The notes below the pieces were generated by a model that was given only the letters and a program-made list of their open reading frames with translations, was not told the origin of the DNA and searched no databases. Shown here piece after piece: positions 1 to 9,230 of a stretch of 58,483 nucleotides of DNA. The DNA comes from Rhodospirillales bacterium. GTDB taxonomy: Bacteria > Pseudomonadota > Alphaproteobacteria > Acetobacterales > Acetobacteraceae. Every line of letters begins with the position of its first letter. Within the stretch, counting starts at the first letter, position 1. Both the position numbers and the translations under genes were made by a program. The stretch covers positions 1 to 58,483 of the forward strand of contig JANXSM010000011.1 of NCBI GenBank assembly GCA_025352665.1, read 5' to 3'.

Positions 1-50
1 CGATTTTCCGTCAGGAAAGGCGCGAAGAACGACCATTCCTCATCTGACAT
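1..50 (-). pseudogene. IS5-family transposase, N-terminal fragment at window edge
   Basis: Reading leftward from an ATG at position 50 gives MSDEEWSFFAPFLTE, which matches the usual opening of IS5-type transposases (SDEEW...PFL). Only about 16 codons lie in the window, so it is unclear whether the gene is intact to the left. The position beside CTAG-bounded small elements fits, since IS5-group elements often target CTAG-like sites. This is a motif-level identification only. Confidence 0.6.
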
Positions 51-136
51 CAGTCCACGTATCAACACCGCTCTCCTCAAAGAGGAGTGTTGAATCACGA
101 TTTAAGCTGTTTCGGAATCCCGTTTGTCCACATCAC

Positions 137-396
137 CTAGAGCCTGATCGCTTCTGGTAGGCGAAGAAATCAGGCTCTAGGAGCCTGTCTGATTAATCAT
201 GGCCGTAACGAAAAACGAAAGAAGCTTGCTTCAAAAGTGTCGGGCTGATTCTAAAAAAAATCAGCGCAGCCTCGGCTACGAATCAATGTTGCGCGGTGTA
301 CTTACGTAAGCGATTACTCGGACAGGCTCCTAGCCTTCTGTTTTAACGCGCAATTTTATCGCACGGTTGGTTCAACCTCAGGCGATATTGCTTTAA
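137..396 (+). repeat. 107-bp CTAG-bounded palindromic element, copy 1, split by a nested element
   Basis: A 44-bp hairpin (137-180) begins CTAGAGCCTGAT and ends ATCAGGCTCTAG. Its 67-bp right part continues only after the nested insert, at 330-396, with CTTCTGTTTTAACGCG. Removing the 153-bp insert plus duplicated CTAG leaves 107 bp, the exact length of the copies at 19096-19202 and 26993-27099. The right terminus has decayed (GCTTTAA instead of GCTCTAG). It abuts the end of the histidine kinase remnant, so it probably inserted into that gene. Confidence 0.75.
181..329 (+). mobile_element. 149-bp MITE-like element with terminal inverted repeats, nested in copy 1
   Basis: The ends are imperfect 18-bp inverted repeats: GAGCCTGTCTGATTAATC on the left and the complement of GAGCCTGTCCGAGTAATC on the right. 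The element is flanked by a direct CTAG duplication (177-180 and 330-333), so it looks like a transposed non-autonomous unit. It has no coding capacity. An internal hairpin (GCTGATT...AATCAGC) lies near 244-264. The right 90 bp recur at 19239-19327. CTAG duplication suggests mobilisation by an IS5-group transposase, which is inference. Confidence 0.8.
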
Positions 397-951
397 ATGC
401 ACCTCTTCGCAGGTGACCAGCAGCAGCCCACCTGCTGACTGCACGGCATCGCGCGCGTTGATGGCAAGATTGAGCAACGCGTTCTCAAGCTGGTTGGAAT
501 TGAAGGTGAACGGCCAGGCCCCGGTGCGAAGCCGCATCTCCAAGGCGATGGCACGTCAGCGGCGGGGAAAGGCGAGCCCGGCGGTGGGCGAGTGTTGCAG
601 CGCGAGCGATGCTCTGGCGCGCTGCCTCGGCGTAACGGGCGACCTTCTGCGGCGTGCCCTCGTCGATCCGCCGCCGCATCAGCTCCACCCCTCGCGACAT
701 CGCCTACAGCATATTGTTGAAATGATGCGCGATCCCGCCGGTGAGCTGGCCGATCGCCTCCATTTTCCGGGCCTGGCGCAGGGCGTCCTCGGTCTGGCTG
801 AGAACCTGCGCGTGGTTCTTCTCCGCCTCGCACCATCGCTCTCGCTGCCGGTCATCGGGATGGCCGGCAGGTGCAGCACCTCGCGCCCGACCAGCACGTA
901 GATGCCAAGCACCGCGAGCAGTAACGAGAGGTACAAACGGCAGCAGAACAC
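397..951 (-). pseudogene. hybrid-type sensor histidine kinase remnant
   Basis: Pieces of one kinase are readable in order. They are a hydrophobic N-terminal segment ([17 protein letters not shown], near 930), a HisKA region with [18 protein letters not shown], the dimerisation helix GVELMRRRIDEG, and the ATPase N box QLENALLNLAINARDA near 450-500. A TAG stop at about 704 follows NNML, where intact relatives read through. Frame changes occur near 840 and again between 485 and 545. The rest of the ATPase domain is missing, because the sequence runs straight into a CTAG-bounded element. The protein is clearly dead; its original signal is unknown. Confidence 0.75.
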
Positions 952-999
952 AGCGCGTGCCCAGAAGCCGAGCCTCGAAGCGCCTTTCCATGCGCTCGC

Positions 1000-2340
1000 C
1001 TACAGCACAAGAAAGGCCAGACTCGCCACACCCATTACTGCCGTCGCCAACCATCCAACACAACGCAGCCACAACGGCAGCCGCAGCGCGCCCATGATCT
1101 CGCGATTGCTTGCGATTAGCAGCATCACCACCATCAGAGGCGACGCCAGCACGCCGTTCAGCACCGCACTCCAATACAGCGCCTTGATTGGATCGATGCC
1201 GACGAAGTTCAGCCCCATCCCGGTCAACGTGGCGACCGCGATGACGCCATAGAATGCCCGCGCCCGGCCCAGTTTCAGGTCGAGTCCCTCCGACCAATCG
1301 AAGGTCTCGCACAAGGCGTAGGCGACCGAGCCGGCCAGCACCGGCACGGCGAGCAATCCGGTCCCGATGATGCCGAGTGCGAACAGAAAAAACGTGGCCG
1401 GCCCTGCGATCGGTCGCAACGCCTCCGCCGCCTGGCCCGCGGTCTGGATTTCGGCGGCGCCCGCGGCGTGCAAGGTCGCGGCGGTGGCGATCATGATGGA
1501 CAAGGCGACCAGGTTGGAATACCCCATGCCCACCCAGGTATCGAGGTCGATCCGCCGCAACTCGGCCGCAGCGTCCGGATGCTCCTGCAGGCTGGGAATG
1601 GCGCGGGCGCGCAACTCCTCCATCTCCTGCGCCGCCTGCCAGAAAAAAAGATACGGGCTAATCGTGGTGCCGAGGATGGCCACCAGCATCTCCGCATGGC
1701 CGCCGTCCAGCGTGATACGCGGCACCACCAGACTGCCCAGCGCCTCGTTCCACGGCACATGCACGGCAAACACCACGCCCACATAGGCGAACAGCGAAAG
1801 CGTCAGCCATTTCAGCAGACCGGCATATCGCGCGTAGCCGAGCCAAACCTCGGTCACCAGGCAGAACACCGCAAATCCCGCAGTATAGATCGCCATCGGC
1901 CCGCCGATCAGCAACTGCAGGGCGGCGGCCATGGCGCCCAGATCCGCTCCGAGATTGGCCACATTGGCCACCAGCAGCAGCAGCACGGCGCCGCGCAGCA
2001 GCCAGGGCGAATAATGCAGCTTGAGATTGCGGGCGATCCCATGTCCGGTTACCGCACCGATCCGCGCGCTGATCACCTGGGTCACCGACATCAGCGGCCA
2101 GCTAAGCAGCATCACCCAGTTGAGCCCGTAGCCGAACTGGGCGCCCGCCTGGCTGTAGGTTGCGATTCCGCTCGGATCGTCGTCCGCGGCCCCGGTCACT
2201 AGGCCCGGGCCGAACACCTCCAGCAGGCGGACCTTCCGCGCCTGGCCAAGCGTGCGGCCCACCGTTTGCTTGCCAATGGGCTCCAACCCTTCCCCCGGGG
2301 AGCCACCCTCGCCTTGCGTGGGAACGACCTGCTGCTGCAT
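1000..2340 (-). CDS. Nramp-family divalent metal transporter
   Basis: This 446-residue integral membrane protein has about eleven hydrophobic segments and the first-helix motif [14 protein letters not shown]. That motif places it in the bacterial Nramp-related group in which the classical DPGN metal-binding motif is replaced by DPSG. Members of the superfamily move Mn, Fe or Mg with protons; the substrate of this one cannot be read from sequence. I start at the ATG at 2340; another in-frame ATG lies nine codons upstream. The gene is divergent from the aldolase operon, sharing a 75-bp gap. Its 3' end is next to the kinase remnant. Confidence 0.8.
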   Translation of the reverse strand: MQQQVVPTQGEGGSPGEGLEPIGKQTVGRTLGQARKVRLLEVFGPGLVTGAADDDPSGIATYSQAGAQFGYGLNWVMLLSWPLMSVTQVISARIGAVTGHGIARNLKLHYSPWLLRGAVLLLLVANVANLGADLGAMAAALQLLIGGPMAIYTAGFAVFCLVTEVWLGYARYAGLLKWLTLSLFAYVGVVFAVHVPWNEALGSLVVPRITLDGGHAEMLVAILGTTISPYLFFWQAAQEMEELRARAIPSLQEHPDAAAELRRIDLDTWVGMGYSNLVALSIMIATAATLHAAGAAEIQTAGQAAEALRPIAGPATFFLFALGIIGTGLLAVPVLAGSVAYALCETFDWSEGLDLKLGRARAFYGVIAVATLTGMGLNFVGIDPIKALYWSAVLNGVLASPLMVVMLLIASNREIMGALRLPLWLRCVGWLATAVMGVASLAFLVL

Positions 2341-2415
2341 TGAGACCACGCCATCTGCTTGACGCATCCATACACCCGGGGGAACATCTCCGCTGGCATA
2401 TTTCCGGAGACCCAG

Positions 2416-3191
2416 ATGAACGTCGCCGTTCAAAGCACCGCCCCCGCCGGCATCTCCGCCGAGGAATGGTCCGTCCGTTGCGACCTCGCAGCACTCTACC
2501 GGCTGGTCGCGCATTTCCGGATGACCGATTTCATCTACACCCACATCAGCGCCCGCGTGCCCGGCCCCGAGCACCACTTCCTCATCAACAAATACGGCGT
2601 GATGTTCCACGAAATGCGCGCGTCCGACCTCGTGAAGGTTGATCTCGACGGCCGCGTGATCGGCTCTGAAGGCCAGAGCCAGCGCGTCAATGCGGCCGGC
2701 TTCACCATCCATTCCGCCATCCACATGGCCCGCGAAGACCTCACCTGCGTGGTGCACACCCACACCTCGGCCGGCATCGCCGTCTCCGCCCAGAAGCAAG
2801 GCCTGCTGCCGATCAGCCAGCACGCGCTCAAATTCTACGGCCATCTCGCCTACCACGGTTACGAAGGCATCGCGCTCGACCTCGACGAGCGGGACCGCCT
2901 GGTGGCCGACCTTGGCGAGCACCGCGCCATGATTCTGGCCAACCACGGCCTGCTGGTCGGCGGCCGCACCATCCCCGAGGCGTTCCAGAACATCTATTAC
3001 CTGGAGCGCGCCTGCCAGGCTCAGATCGCAGCCCAGTCCGGCGGCGCCGAGCTCATCCTGCCGCCCGAGGCCGTCCGCCGACACACCGCCGCCCAGTTCA
3101 ACCGCCCCGGCGAGGACGCCCTGTCGCACTATGAATGGGCCTGGGGATCCGCCCTGCGCCTCATCGAGAACGACCGGCTAGATTACCGCGC

Positions 3192-3195
<4 letters not shown>
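2416..3195 (+). CDS. class II aldolase/adducin-family protein
   Basis: This cytosolic protein of 259 residues has the class II aldolase fold. The zinc-binding His pair is seen in VVHTHTSAG, and a further conserved His in ANHGLL. Family members include fuculose-phosphate aldolase, ribulose-phosphate epimerases and uncharacterised relatives with an adducin-like domain; this one resembles the last group, so the substrate is open. The start is chosen for a GGAG ribosome site (2406-2409) six bases before the ATG. The stop overlaps the ATG of the next gene (ATGA), so it is translationally coupled to two ABC ATPase genes, which suggests it processes an imported compound. Confidence 0.75.
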
Positions 3196-4198
<1,003 letters not shown>

Positions 4199-4202
<4 letters not shown>

Positions 4203-5284
4203 GCCTCGGTCCCTTGCTTGAGGTCGAAGGCCTCGCCAAGCACTATCCGGTCAGGCGCGGCCTGATCATCCCGCGCGCCGTCGGAACCGTGAAGGCGGTC
4301 GACGGTGTCAGCTTCTCTCTCGCCCGTGGCGAAACCCTCGCCCTGGTCGGCGAATCGGGATGCGGCAAATCCACCACCGCCCGCCTGGTGCTGCGCCTGA
4401 TCGAGGCCAGCGCCGGCATCGTCCGCTTCGAAGGCACTGATATCAGCGACATGTCCGGAGCACCCCTGCGCAAGTTGCGCCGGCGCATGCAGATCGTCTT
4501 TCAGGACCCGTTCGCCTCACTCAACCCGCGCATGACCGTGGGCGACATCCTTGAGGAGCCGCTGATCGTCCACAACATCGGCGACGCCATGGCCCGGCGC
4601 GCCCGCGTGAACCAGCTGCTTCACCTGGTCGGCCTCGCCCAGTACCACGCCACACGCTACCCGCACGAATTCTCCGGCGGCCAACGCCAACGCATCGGCA
4701 TCGCCCGCGCCCTTGCCGTCGAGCCCTCGCTGGTCGTCTGCGACGAACCTGTCTCGGCGCTGGACGTCTCGATCCAGGCGCAGGTGGTCAACCTGCTGAA
4801 GGACCTGCAGGTTCGCCTCGGTCTGTCCTACCTTTTCATCGCCCACGATCTCGCCGTCGTGAAGCACATGGCCGACCGCGTCGCCGTGATGTATCTCGGC
4901 CGCATCGTCGAAATCGGTCCGAAGGCCGCGCTGTTCGCAGCCCCCCTGCACCCGTACACCCGCACGCTTCTGGCAGCCATCCCGCGCCCCGATCCGCACC
5001 GCCGAGTCGCCCGCACCATTCCCGGCGGCGACATGCCCAGCCCGATGAACCCGCCGCCCGGCTGCCACTTCAACACCCGCTGCCCCTTCGCCACCGAAAA
5101 ATGCCGCACCGACGACCCCTCACTGCGCGAATTTGGCGGCGGCCACCAGGCGGCCTGCCACTACGTCGAAACCCTGCCGCCGTATTCCGCCGCCGAAGGC
5201 GTGCACGCCCAAACCCCAGCCGCCGCAAAGCGTCTGGCCCTCTACGCAGAACGCCGCGCAAGGGTAACGGAGACGGCAGGGTAG
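4199..5284 (+). CDS. dppF: peptide/nickel-type ABC transporter ATPase (DppF-like)
   Basis: A 361-residue partner ATPase with Walker [26 protein letters not shown], signature [15 protein letters not shown], Walker [12 protein letters not shown] and a C-terminal cysteine motif ([14 protein letters not shown]). It should pair with the preceding DppD-like subunit on a membrane permease heterodimer encoded elsewhere, because no permease genes lie nearby. The stop codon TAG at 5282-5284 falls exactly where an inverted copy of the 107-bp repeat ends, so the last residues of the tail may have been altered by that insertion. Confidence 0.9.
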
Positions 5285-5388
5285 GGGGATGTGCCCACGA
5301 TCCCCCGCGGAGATTGCCATAAAATTGCTCGTTCAAACAAAAGACTAGAGCCTGATCTCTTCGCCTGCCAGAAGCGATCAGGCCCTAG
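5282..5388 (-). repeat. 107-bp CTAG-bounded element, copy 2, inverted and diverged
   Basis: The 44-bp hairpin at 5345-5388 is the reverse complement of the one at 137-180 with few changes. Reading leftward from it, CTAG is followed by TCTTTTGTTTGAACGAGCA, which aligns with the right part of the other copies and gives the same 107-bp length. The far terminus is degenerate (CCCCCTA). It sits between dppF and the decayed ABC cluster. Confidence 0.65.
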
Positions 5389-5402
5389 TTCCGAAGCCTT
5401 GG

Positions 5403-5703
5403 TCACACCGCGCTGTCCTCGCGGCACGTCATCGCCACCGGCGAGGTCTGGAACTGGGAGGCGAACGCCTTAAACTTCTCGCGCCGACCGGACGCCGCGA
5501 TGATCGACTCGGGGTTGGCGATGCCGACATCGGCCACGTCGGCCGCCACCATCTGCACCTGGTTCACCCCCTGGCCCGCCGGCACCAGCGCCACATCCAG
5601 CGCCTCGGCTTTGAACAGCCCCTCGATCAGCGCGGAGTTTGGGCCTGGGCCGAAAGCGGCAGGCACAGCAGCAGGGCTGCGAGGGGTCGGATCCGATCGA
5701 TGG
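5403..5703 (-). pseudogene. NitT/TauT-type ABC substrate-binding protein remnant
   Basis: A signal-peptide-like stretch (RPLAALLLCLPLSAQAQ) in one frame is followed, after a frame change near 5640, by GLFKAEALDVALVPAGQG and VGIANPESIIAA. This is the N-terminal lobe of the NMT1/THI5-like periplasmic binding proteins used for nitrate, sulfonate or pyrimidine-precursor uptake. Only about 100 of roughly 320 residues remain. It lies just downstream of the decayed ATPase and would have been its binding partner. Confidence 0.65.
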
Positions 5704-5710
5704 TCTCCTG

Positions 5711-6485
5711 TCAGGATGCATAAGCAAGGGGTTCGGCTGGCTGTCCCGCCACCGCATGGCGCAGCTCGGCTTCGGCTGCCCCAAATTCCGGGGCGTCGCG
5801 AATGGCCGGCGTGCGGTCATGGCCAAAGCCGATCTCCACGCGGCGCACGATGCGGCCCGGCCGCGGCGACATCACAACCACCGTGTCAGACAGAATCACC
5901 GCTTCGCTGATTGAATGCGTCACCAGCAGCATGGTCGCCCCGGTCTCGCGTGGGACGCGCAACAGCTCGAAGTTAGGTGCTCGCGGGTCAGCTGATCGAG
6001 TGCCCCGAACGGCTCATCCATCGGCAGAAACTACGGCCGCAGCGTCAGCGCCCGTGCGATCGCCACGCGCTGGCGCATGCCGCCGGACAGCACGGCCGGA
6101 TAGGCGTTCTCGAACCCGCGCAGCCCCACCATCTCGATCGCCTGCTCGGCGGGGCCCACGTTGGCCACCTCCAGCGCCAACTCCACATTGGGCAGCAGCT
6201 TGCGCCACGGCAGCATCACCGATTACAGCGAAACCAGCGCGAAGCTGCGGTCCGCCAGCGCCTACGCCGGCGTCTGGTTGCCCAGTGTCGCCGCGCCCGC
6301 GGTCGGATGCATAATATCGCTGAGAATGCGCAGCAAGGTCGACTTGCCGCAGCCGGAGGCGCCGATCAGCGTCGCCCAGCCACCGCGCGCAGCACTTCCA
6401 GATTGCAGCCGACCAGCGCCTGCGTCACCCGCCGGTCGCGCAGATAGGTCAAGCCGACATTGACGACACTGATGCCCGCGGACAT
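5711..6485 (-). pseudogene. NitT/TauT-type ABC transporter ATPase, broken
   Basis: Recognisable blocks in order are MSAGISVVNVGLTYL at the start, a region matching a Walker A loop near 6350, [13 protein letters not shown], signature [15 protein letters not shown], Walker B FLPMDEPFGALDQLT, and the H-loop segment MLLVTHSISEAVILSD. They are spread over three frames, with a stop codon at about 6029 directly before the Walker B region and further stops near 6230 and 6270. The gene is therefore inactive. It forms a decayed operon with the substrate-binding remnant downstream and the cupin-like remnant upstream. Confidence 0.75.
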
Positions 6486-6490
6486 GGCCT

Positions 6491-6948
6491 TCAGTCCGTC
6501 TCGACCAGAAGCAAGGCTATCGGCAGATCGACCGCGTGATGGTCGACCACATTGGTGTCAGCCAGCTCTGGGTTGAAGAAGGCCATCGAGTCGCCCCGGA
6601 AATACGGCCCAGCATGCCAGTTGCCCCAGACCAGCAGCACAGCGACTCCGCCGGGGCGCTGGAAACCCACGATATCATTGACCTGTGGGGCCGCATCCGC
6701 CTTGTCCGCGTCGAGAGGCGGCGCCATCGCAAGCATTCACGGCTTCGCATTGGCGGGCGAGCACCTGGGTTGCCGCGCGATGGCGGGTGATGCGGGTGAT
6801 CTCGAGGCTCCGCCGAGCCAGGTCCATGATATAGAGGCGCGCCATCGGGCCTCGGCAGGATCAGATGGTCAAAGGGCAGAAACGCCGCGGCCGTGACCGC
6901 AATGGCTTGCAGGGCGCGCGTGACTGCGCGTGAAGGACCACTTGCATG
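6491..6948 (-). pseudogene. ureidoglycolate-hydrolase-like protein remnant
   Basis: The longest block ends VNDIVGFQRPGGVAV...GNWHAGPYF...ELADTNVVDHHAVDL. The GxWHAGP and ELADTNVVDH motifs recall the cupin-like ureidoglycolate hydrolase/lyase family. An upstream block (LYIMDLARRSLEITRITRH) continues the same protein in another frame, with breaks near 6735 and 6840. It ends five bases before the ABC ATPase remnant, so the lost operon may have served purine or ureide nitrogen scavenging. The family call is from remembered motifs only. Confidence 0.5.
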
Positions 6949-7102
6949 GGGATAACTCCGTCTGGGCGGTGGCTGTCTGGTCGCCTCGCGCGGGGCAATA
7001 TGCGGGCCGCCTACAGAACCATGTCCGGTTACGTACTTTGCAGAGTCGCCATGTGACGCGCCCGTGTCACGCGCATGTCTGTCCCCCGATTCGTCCCCAG
7101 CC

Positions 7103-7111
7103 TGTGGATAA
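7103..7111 (-). promoter_or_regulatory. DnaA box upstream of nrdA
   Basis: TGTGGATAA is the exact complement of the 9-mer DnaA box TTATCCACA. It lies about 200 bp before nrdA. In E. coli, DnaA boxes in the nrdAB promoter tie nucleotide synthesis to replication; the same role here is inference. One 9-mer can also occur by chance. Confidence 0.5.
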
Positions 7112-7168
7112 CGGGGTACCTGGGGAGTTCACGCCGAATTGCCGCGACAGTGCCGGAAATTCGCTTAT

Positions 7169-7183
7169 GTTCTTCTTTCGTTC
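7169..7183 (+). promoter_or_regulatory. LexA (SOS) box upstream of nrdA
   Basis: GTTCTTCTTTCGTTC is a perfect match to GTTC-N7-GTTC, the LexA operator of alphaproteobacteria. It sits 124 bp before the nrdA start, a plausible distance for control of ribonucleotide reductase during DNA damage. Confidence 0.6.
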
Positions 7184-7217
7184 ACAAGCACGAGGTTGTG
7201 TTGCACATCCGCCATGA

Positions 7218-7262
7218 GAGCTCATATTGTGGTCTGGTCGGGGCGAACTCCCCATATGTAGT
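7218..7262 (+). promoter_or_regulatory. pair of NrdR-box-like sites
   Basis: Two ATAT-centred sites, CTCATATTGTGGT and CCCCATATGTAGTGT, have their ATAT cores at 7224-7227 and 7254-7257, 30 bp apart. NrdR boxes normally occur as pairs roughly three helical turns apart with an ATAT core flanked by ACAC/GTGT. The second site fits well on its right side (AGTGT); the first is weaker. Confidence 0.4.
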
Positions 7263-7306
7263 GTCATTTGAATTGACGGCGCCGACCCATTGGGCAAAAT
7301 AGGGAC

Positions 7307-9199
7307 ATGGATATGACCGTGGCTGAGGGGGATACCGCCGTGCTTGACGCAGTCCAGATGCAGGGGCGCCACCAGGTCCGTATGGACAGGTCGCGTGATG
7401 CTTTGCTTACCGATTTCGGCCGCGCCACGCTCGACGACCGGTATCTGATGCCCGATGAGGGCTATCAGGATCTGTTCGCCCGGGTGGCCAGTTTCTACGG
7501 CGAGGACACCGCCCACGCCCAGCGCATCTACGACTACATGAGCAAGATGTGGTTCATGCCAGCGACGCCGGTGCTGTCCAACGGCGGCACCAAGCGCGGT
7601 CTGCCGATCTCCTGCTTCCTTAACGAGGCGTCGGACAGTCTCGACGGCATCGTCGGTCTGTGGAACGAGAACGTGCAGCTCGCCTCCAAGGGCGGCGGCA
7701 TCGGCAGCTATTGGGGCAATCTGCGTTCGATCGGCGAGAAAGTCGGCCAGAACGGCAAGACCTCCGGCGTCATCCCGTTCATCCGGGTGATGGACAGCCT
7801 AACGCTGGCGATCTCGCAGGGTAGCCTGCGCCGAGGCTCGGCTGCCGTCTACCTGCCGGTCTGGCACCCCGAGATTGAGGAATTCATCGAAATCCGCCGG
7901 CCGACTGGTGGCGATCCGAACCGCAAGGCGCCCAATCTGCACCACGGCATCTTGGTGCCAGATGCCTTCATGCGCGCCGTGGAAGCCGATGAAGAATGGG
8001 CGCTCACATCGCCGAAGGACCACGCGGTCGTGCGCAAGATCGGTGCTCGCGCTCTGTGGATCCGCATCCTCACCGCGCGCGTCGAGACCGGCGAGCCGTA
8101 TCTGATTTTCTCTGATCATGTGAATCGGGCGCTGCCAGAGCATCAGAAACTCGCGGGGCTCGAGGTGAAAACCTCCAACCTGTGCAGCGAGATCACGCTG
8201 CCCACCGGCATCGACCAATACGGCAAGCAGCGCACCGCGGTCTGCTGCCTGTCCTCGATCAATCTCGAGAACTGGTTCGAGTTCAAGGATCACCCGTTGT
8301 TCATCGAGGATGTGATGCGCTTCCTCGACAACGTGCTGCAGGACTTCATCGATCGTGCCCCAGAGGGCATGGAGCGCGCTCGCTACGCCGCGATGCGCGA
8401 ACGATCGGTGGGCCTGGGTGTGATGGGCTTTCATTCGTTCCTGCAGTCGCAGAACGTGCCGTTCGAAAGCGTGATCGCCAAGGTGTGGAACATCCGCATG
8501 TTCAAGCACATCCGCGGCCAAGCCGATCAGGCTTCGCGGATGCTGGCAGAAGAACGCGGACCGTGCCCGGATGCCGCCGACTTCGGCATCATGGAACGGT
8601 TCTCACACAAGATGGCGATCGCACCCACCGCCTCCATCTCGATCATCGCCGGCAATTCCTCGCCGGGCATCGAGCCGATCGCCGCCAACGTGTTCCTGCA
8701 GAAAACCCTGTCCGGCAGCTTCACCGTACGCAACCGCCACCTGCAGCTGCTGCTCGCCGAGAAGGGACAGGACACCGACGACGTCTGGTCCTCCATCACC
8801 ACCAACAAGGGCAGCGTGCAGCATCTGGAGTTCCTGACTGCGCAGGAGAAATCGGTCTATAAAACTGCCTTCGAGCTCGACCAGCGCTGGATTGTCGAAC
8901 ACGCCGCGGACCGCACGCCCTATATCTGTCAAAGCCAGTCGGTCAACCTGTTCGTCCCCGCCGACGTGCACAAGCGCGACCTGCACCAGATCCACTACCT
9001 CGCCTGGAAGCGCGGCGTGAAGTCGCTCTACTACTGCCGCAGCCTGTCCATCCAGCGTGCTGATGCGGTGAGCGAAAAAGCGATCCGCCCGGCCGAGTTC
9101 ACCGGCATCCCGCTCGCCACCGACGGCACCGATGACGGCACCCGCTTGCCGCAGGTCGCTCAACCCATCGACTACGACGAGTGCCTGGCCTGCCAATAG
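7307..9199 (+). CDS. nrdA: class I ribonucleoside-diphosphate reductase, alpha subunit
   Basis: This 630-residue catalytic subunit reduces ribonucleoside diphosphates to deoxy forms. The finger-loop radical cysteine lies in SNLCSEI (Cys near residue 293). Redox partners are in PISCF (substrate-site Cys) and AVCCLSSINLEN, and the C-terminal swinging pair is in DECLACQ, reduced by thioredoxin or glutaredoxin. The protein is about 130 residues shorter than E. coli NrdA. It begins directly at the catalytic domain, lacking the N-terminal ATP-cone that senses dATP. The start ATG is followed by a second in-frame ATG two codons later. nrdB follows after 31 bp, so they form an operon. Confidence 0.95.
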   Translation: MDMTVAEGDTAVLDAVQMQGRHQVRMDRSRDALLTDFGRATLDDRYLMPDEGYQDLFARVASFYGEDTAHAQRIYDYMSKMWFMPATPVLSNGGTKRGLPISCFLNEASDSLDGIVGLWNENVQLASKGGGIGSYWGNLRSIGEKVGQNGKTSGVIPFIRVMDSLTLAISQGSLRRGSAAVYLPVWHPEIEEFIEIRRPTGGDPNRKAPNLHHGILVPDAFMRAVEADEEWALTSPKDHAVVRKIGARALWIRILTARVETGEPYLIFSDHVNRALPEHQKLAGLEVKTSNLCSEITLPTGIDQYGKQRTAVCCLSSINLENWFEFKDHPLFIEDVMRFLDNVLQDFIDRAPEGMERARYAAMRERSVGLGVMGFHSFLQSQNVPFESVIAKVWNIRMFKHIRGQADQASRMLAEERGPCPDAADFGIMERFSHKMAIAPTASISIIAGNSSPGIEPIAANVFLQKTLSGSFTVRNRHLQLLLAEKGQDTDDVWSSITTNKGSVQHLEFLTAQEKSVYKTAFELDQRWIVEHAADRTPYICQSQSVNLFVPADVHKRDLHQIHYLAWKRGVKSLYYCRSLSIQRADAVSEKAIRPAEFTGIPLATDGTDDGTRLPQVAQPIDYDECLACQ

Positions 9200-9230
9200 C
9201 CGGCTCTCTCATACCTAGGATATTTACCTA

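Larger units (their letters stand above)
6949..7306 (+). promoter_or_regulatory. nrdAB upstream control region
   Basis: This 358-bp stretch has no convincing gene. It holds, in order toward nrdA, a DnaA box (7103-7111), a LexA box (7169-7183) and two NrdR-like sites about 30 bp apart (around 7218-7260). A weak Shine-Dalgarno (AGGGAC) lies just before the ATG. No clear -35/-10 pair was recognised. Confidence 0.6.

Noticed and set aside
2341-3129. N-terminal extension of the Nramp gene to over 700 residues
   Set aside because: The extra part is antisense to the aldolase gene and resembles no protein; the Nramp fold starts after the ATG at 2340.
7067-7516. 149-codon minus-strand frame over the nrdA promoter
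   Set aside because: It crosses the nrdA start and regulatory sites and has no recognisable content.
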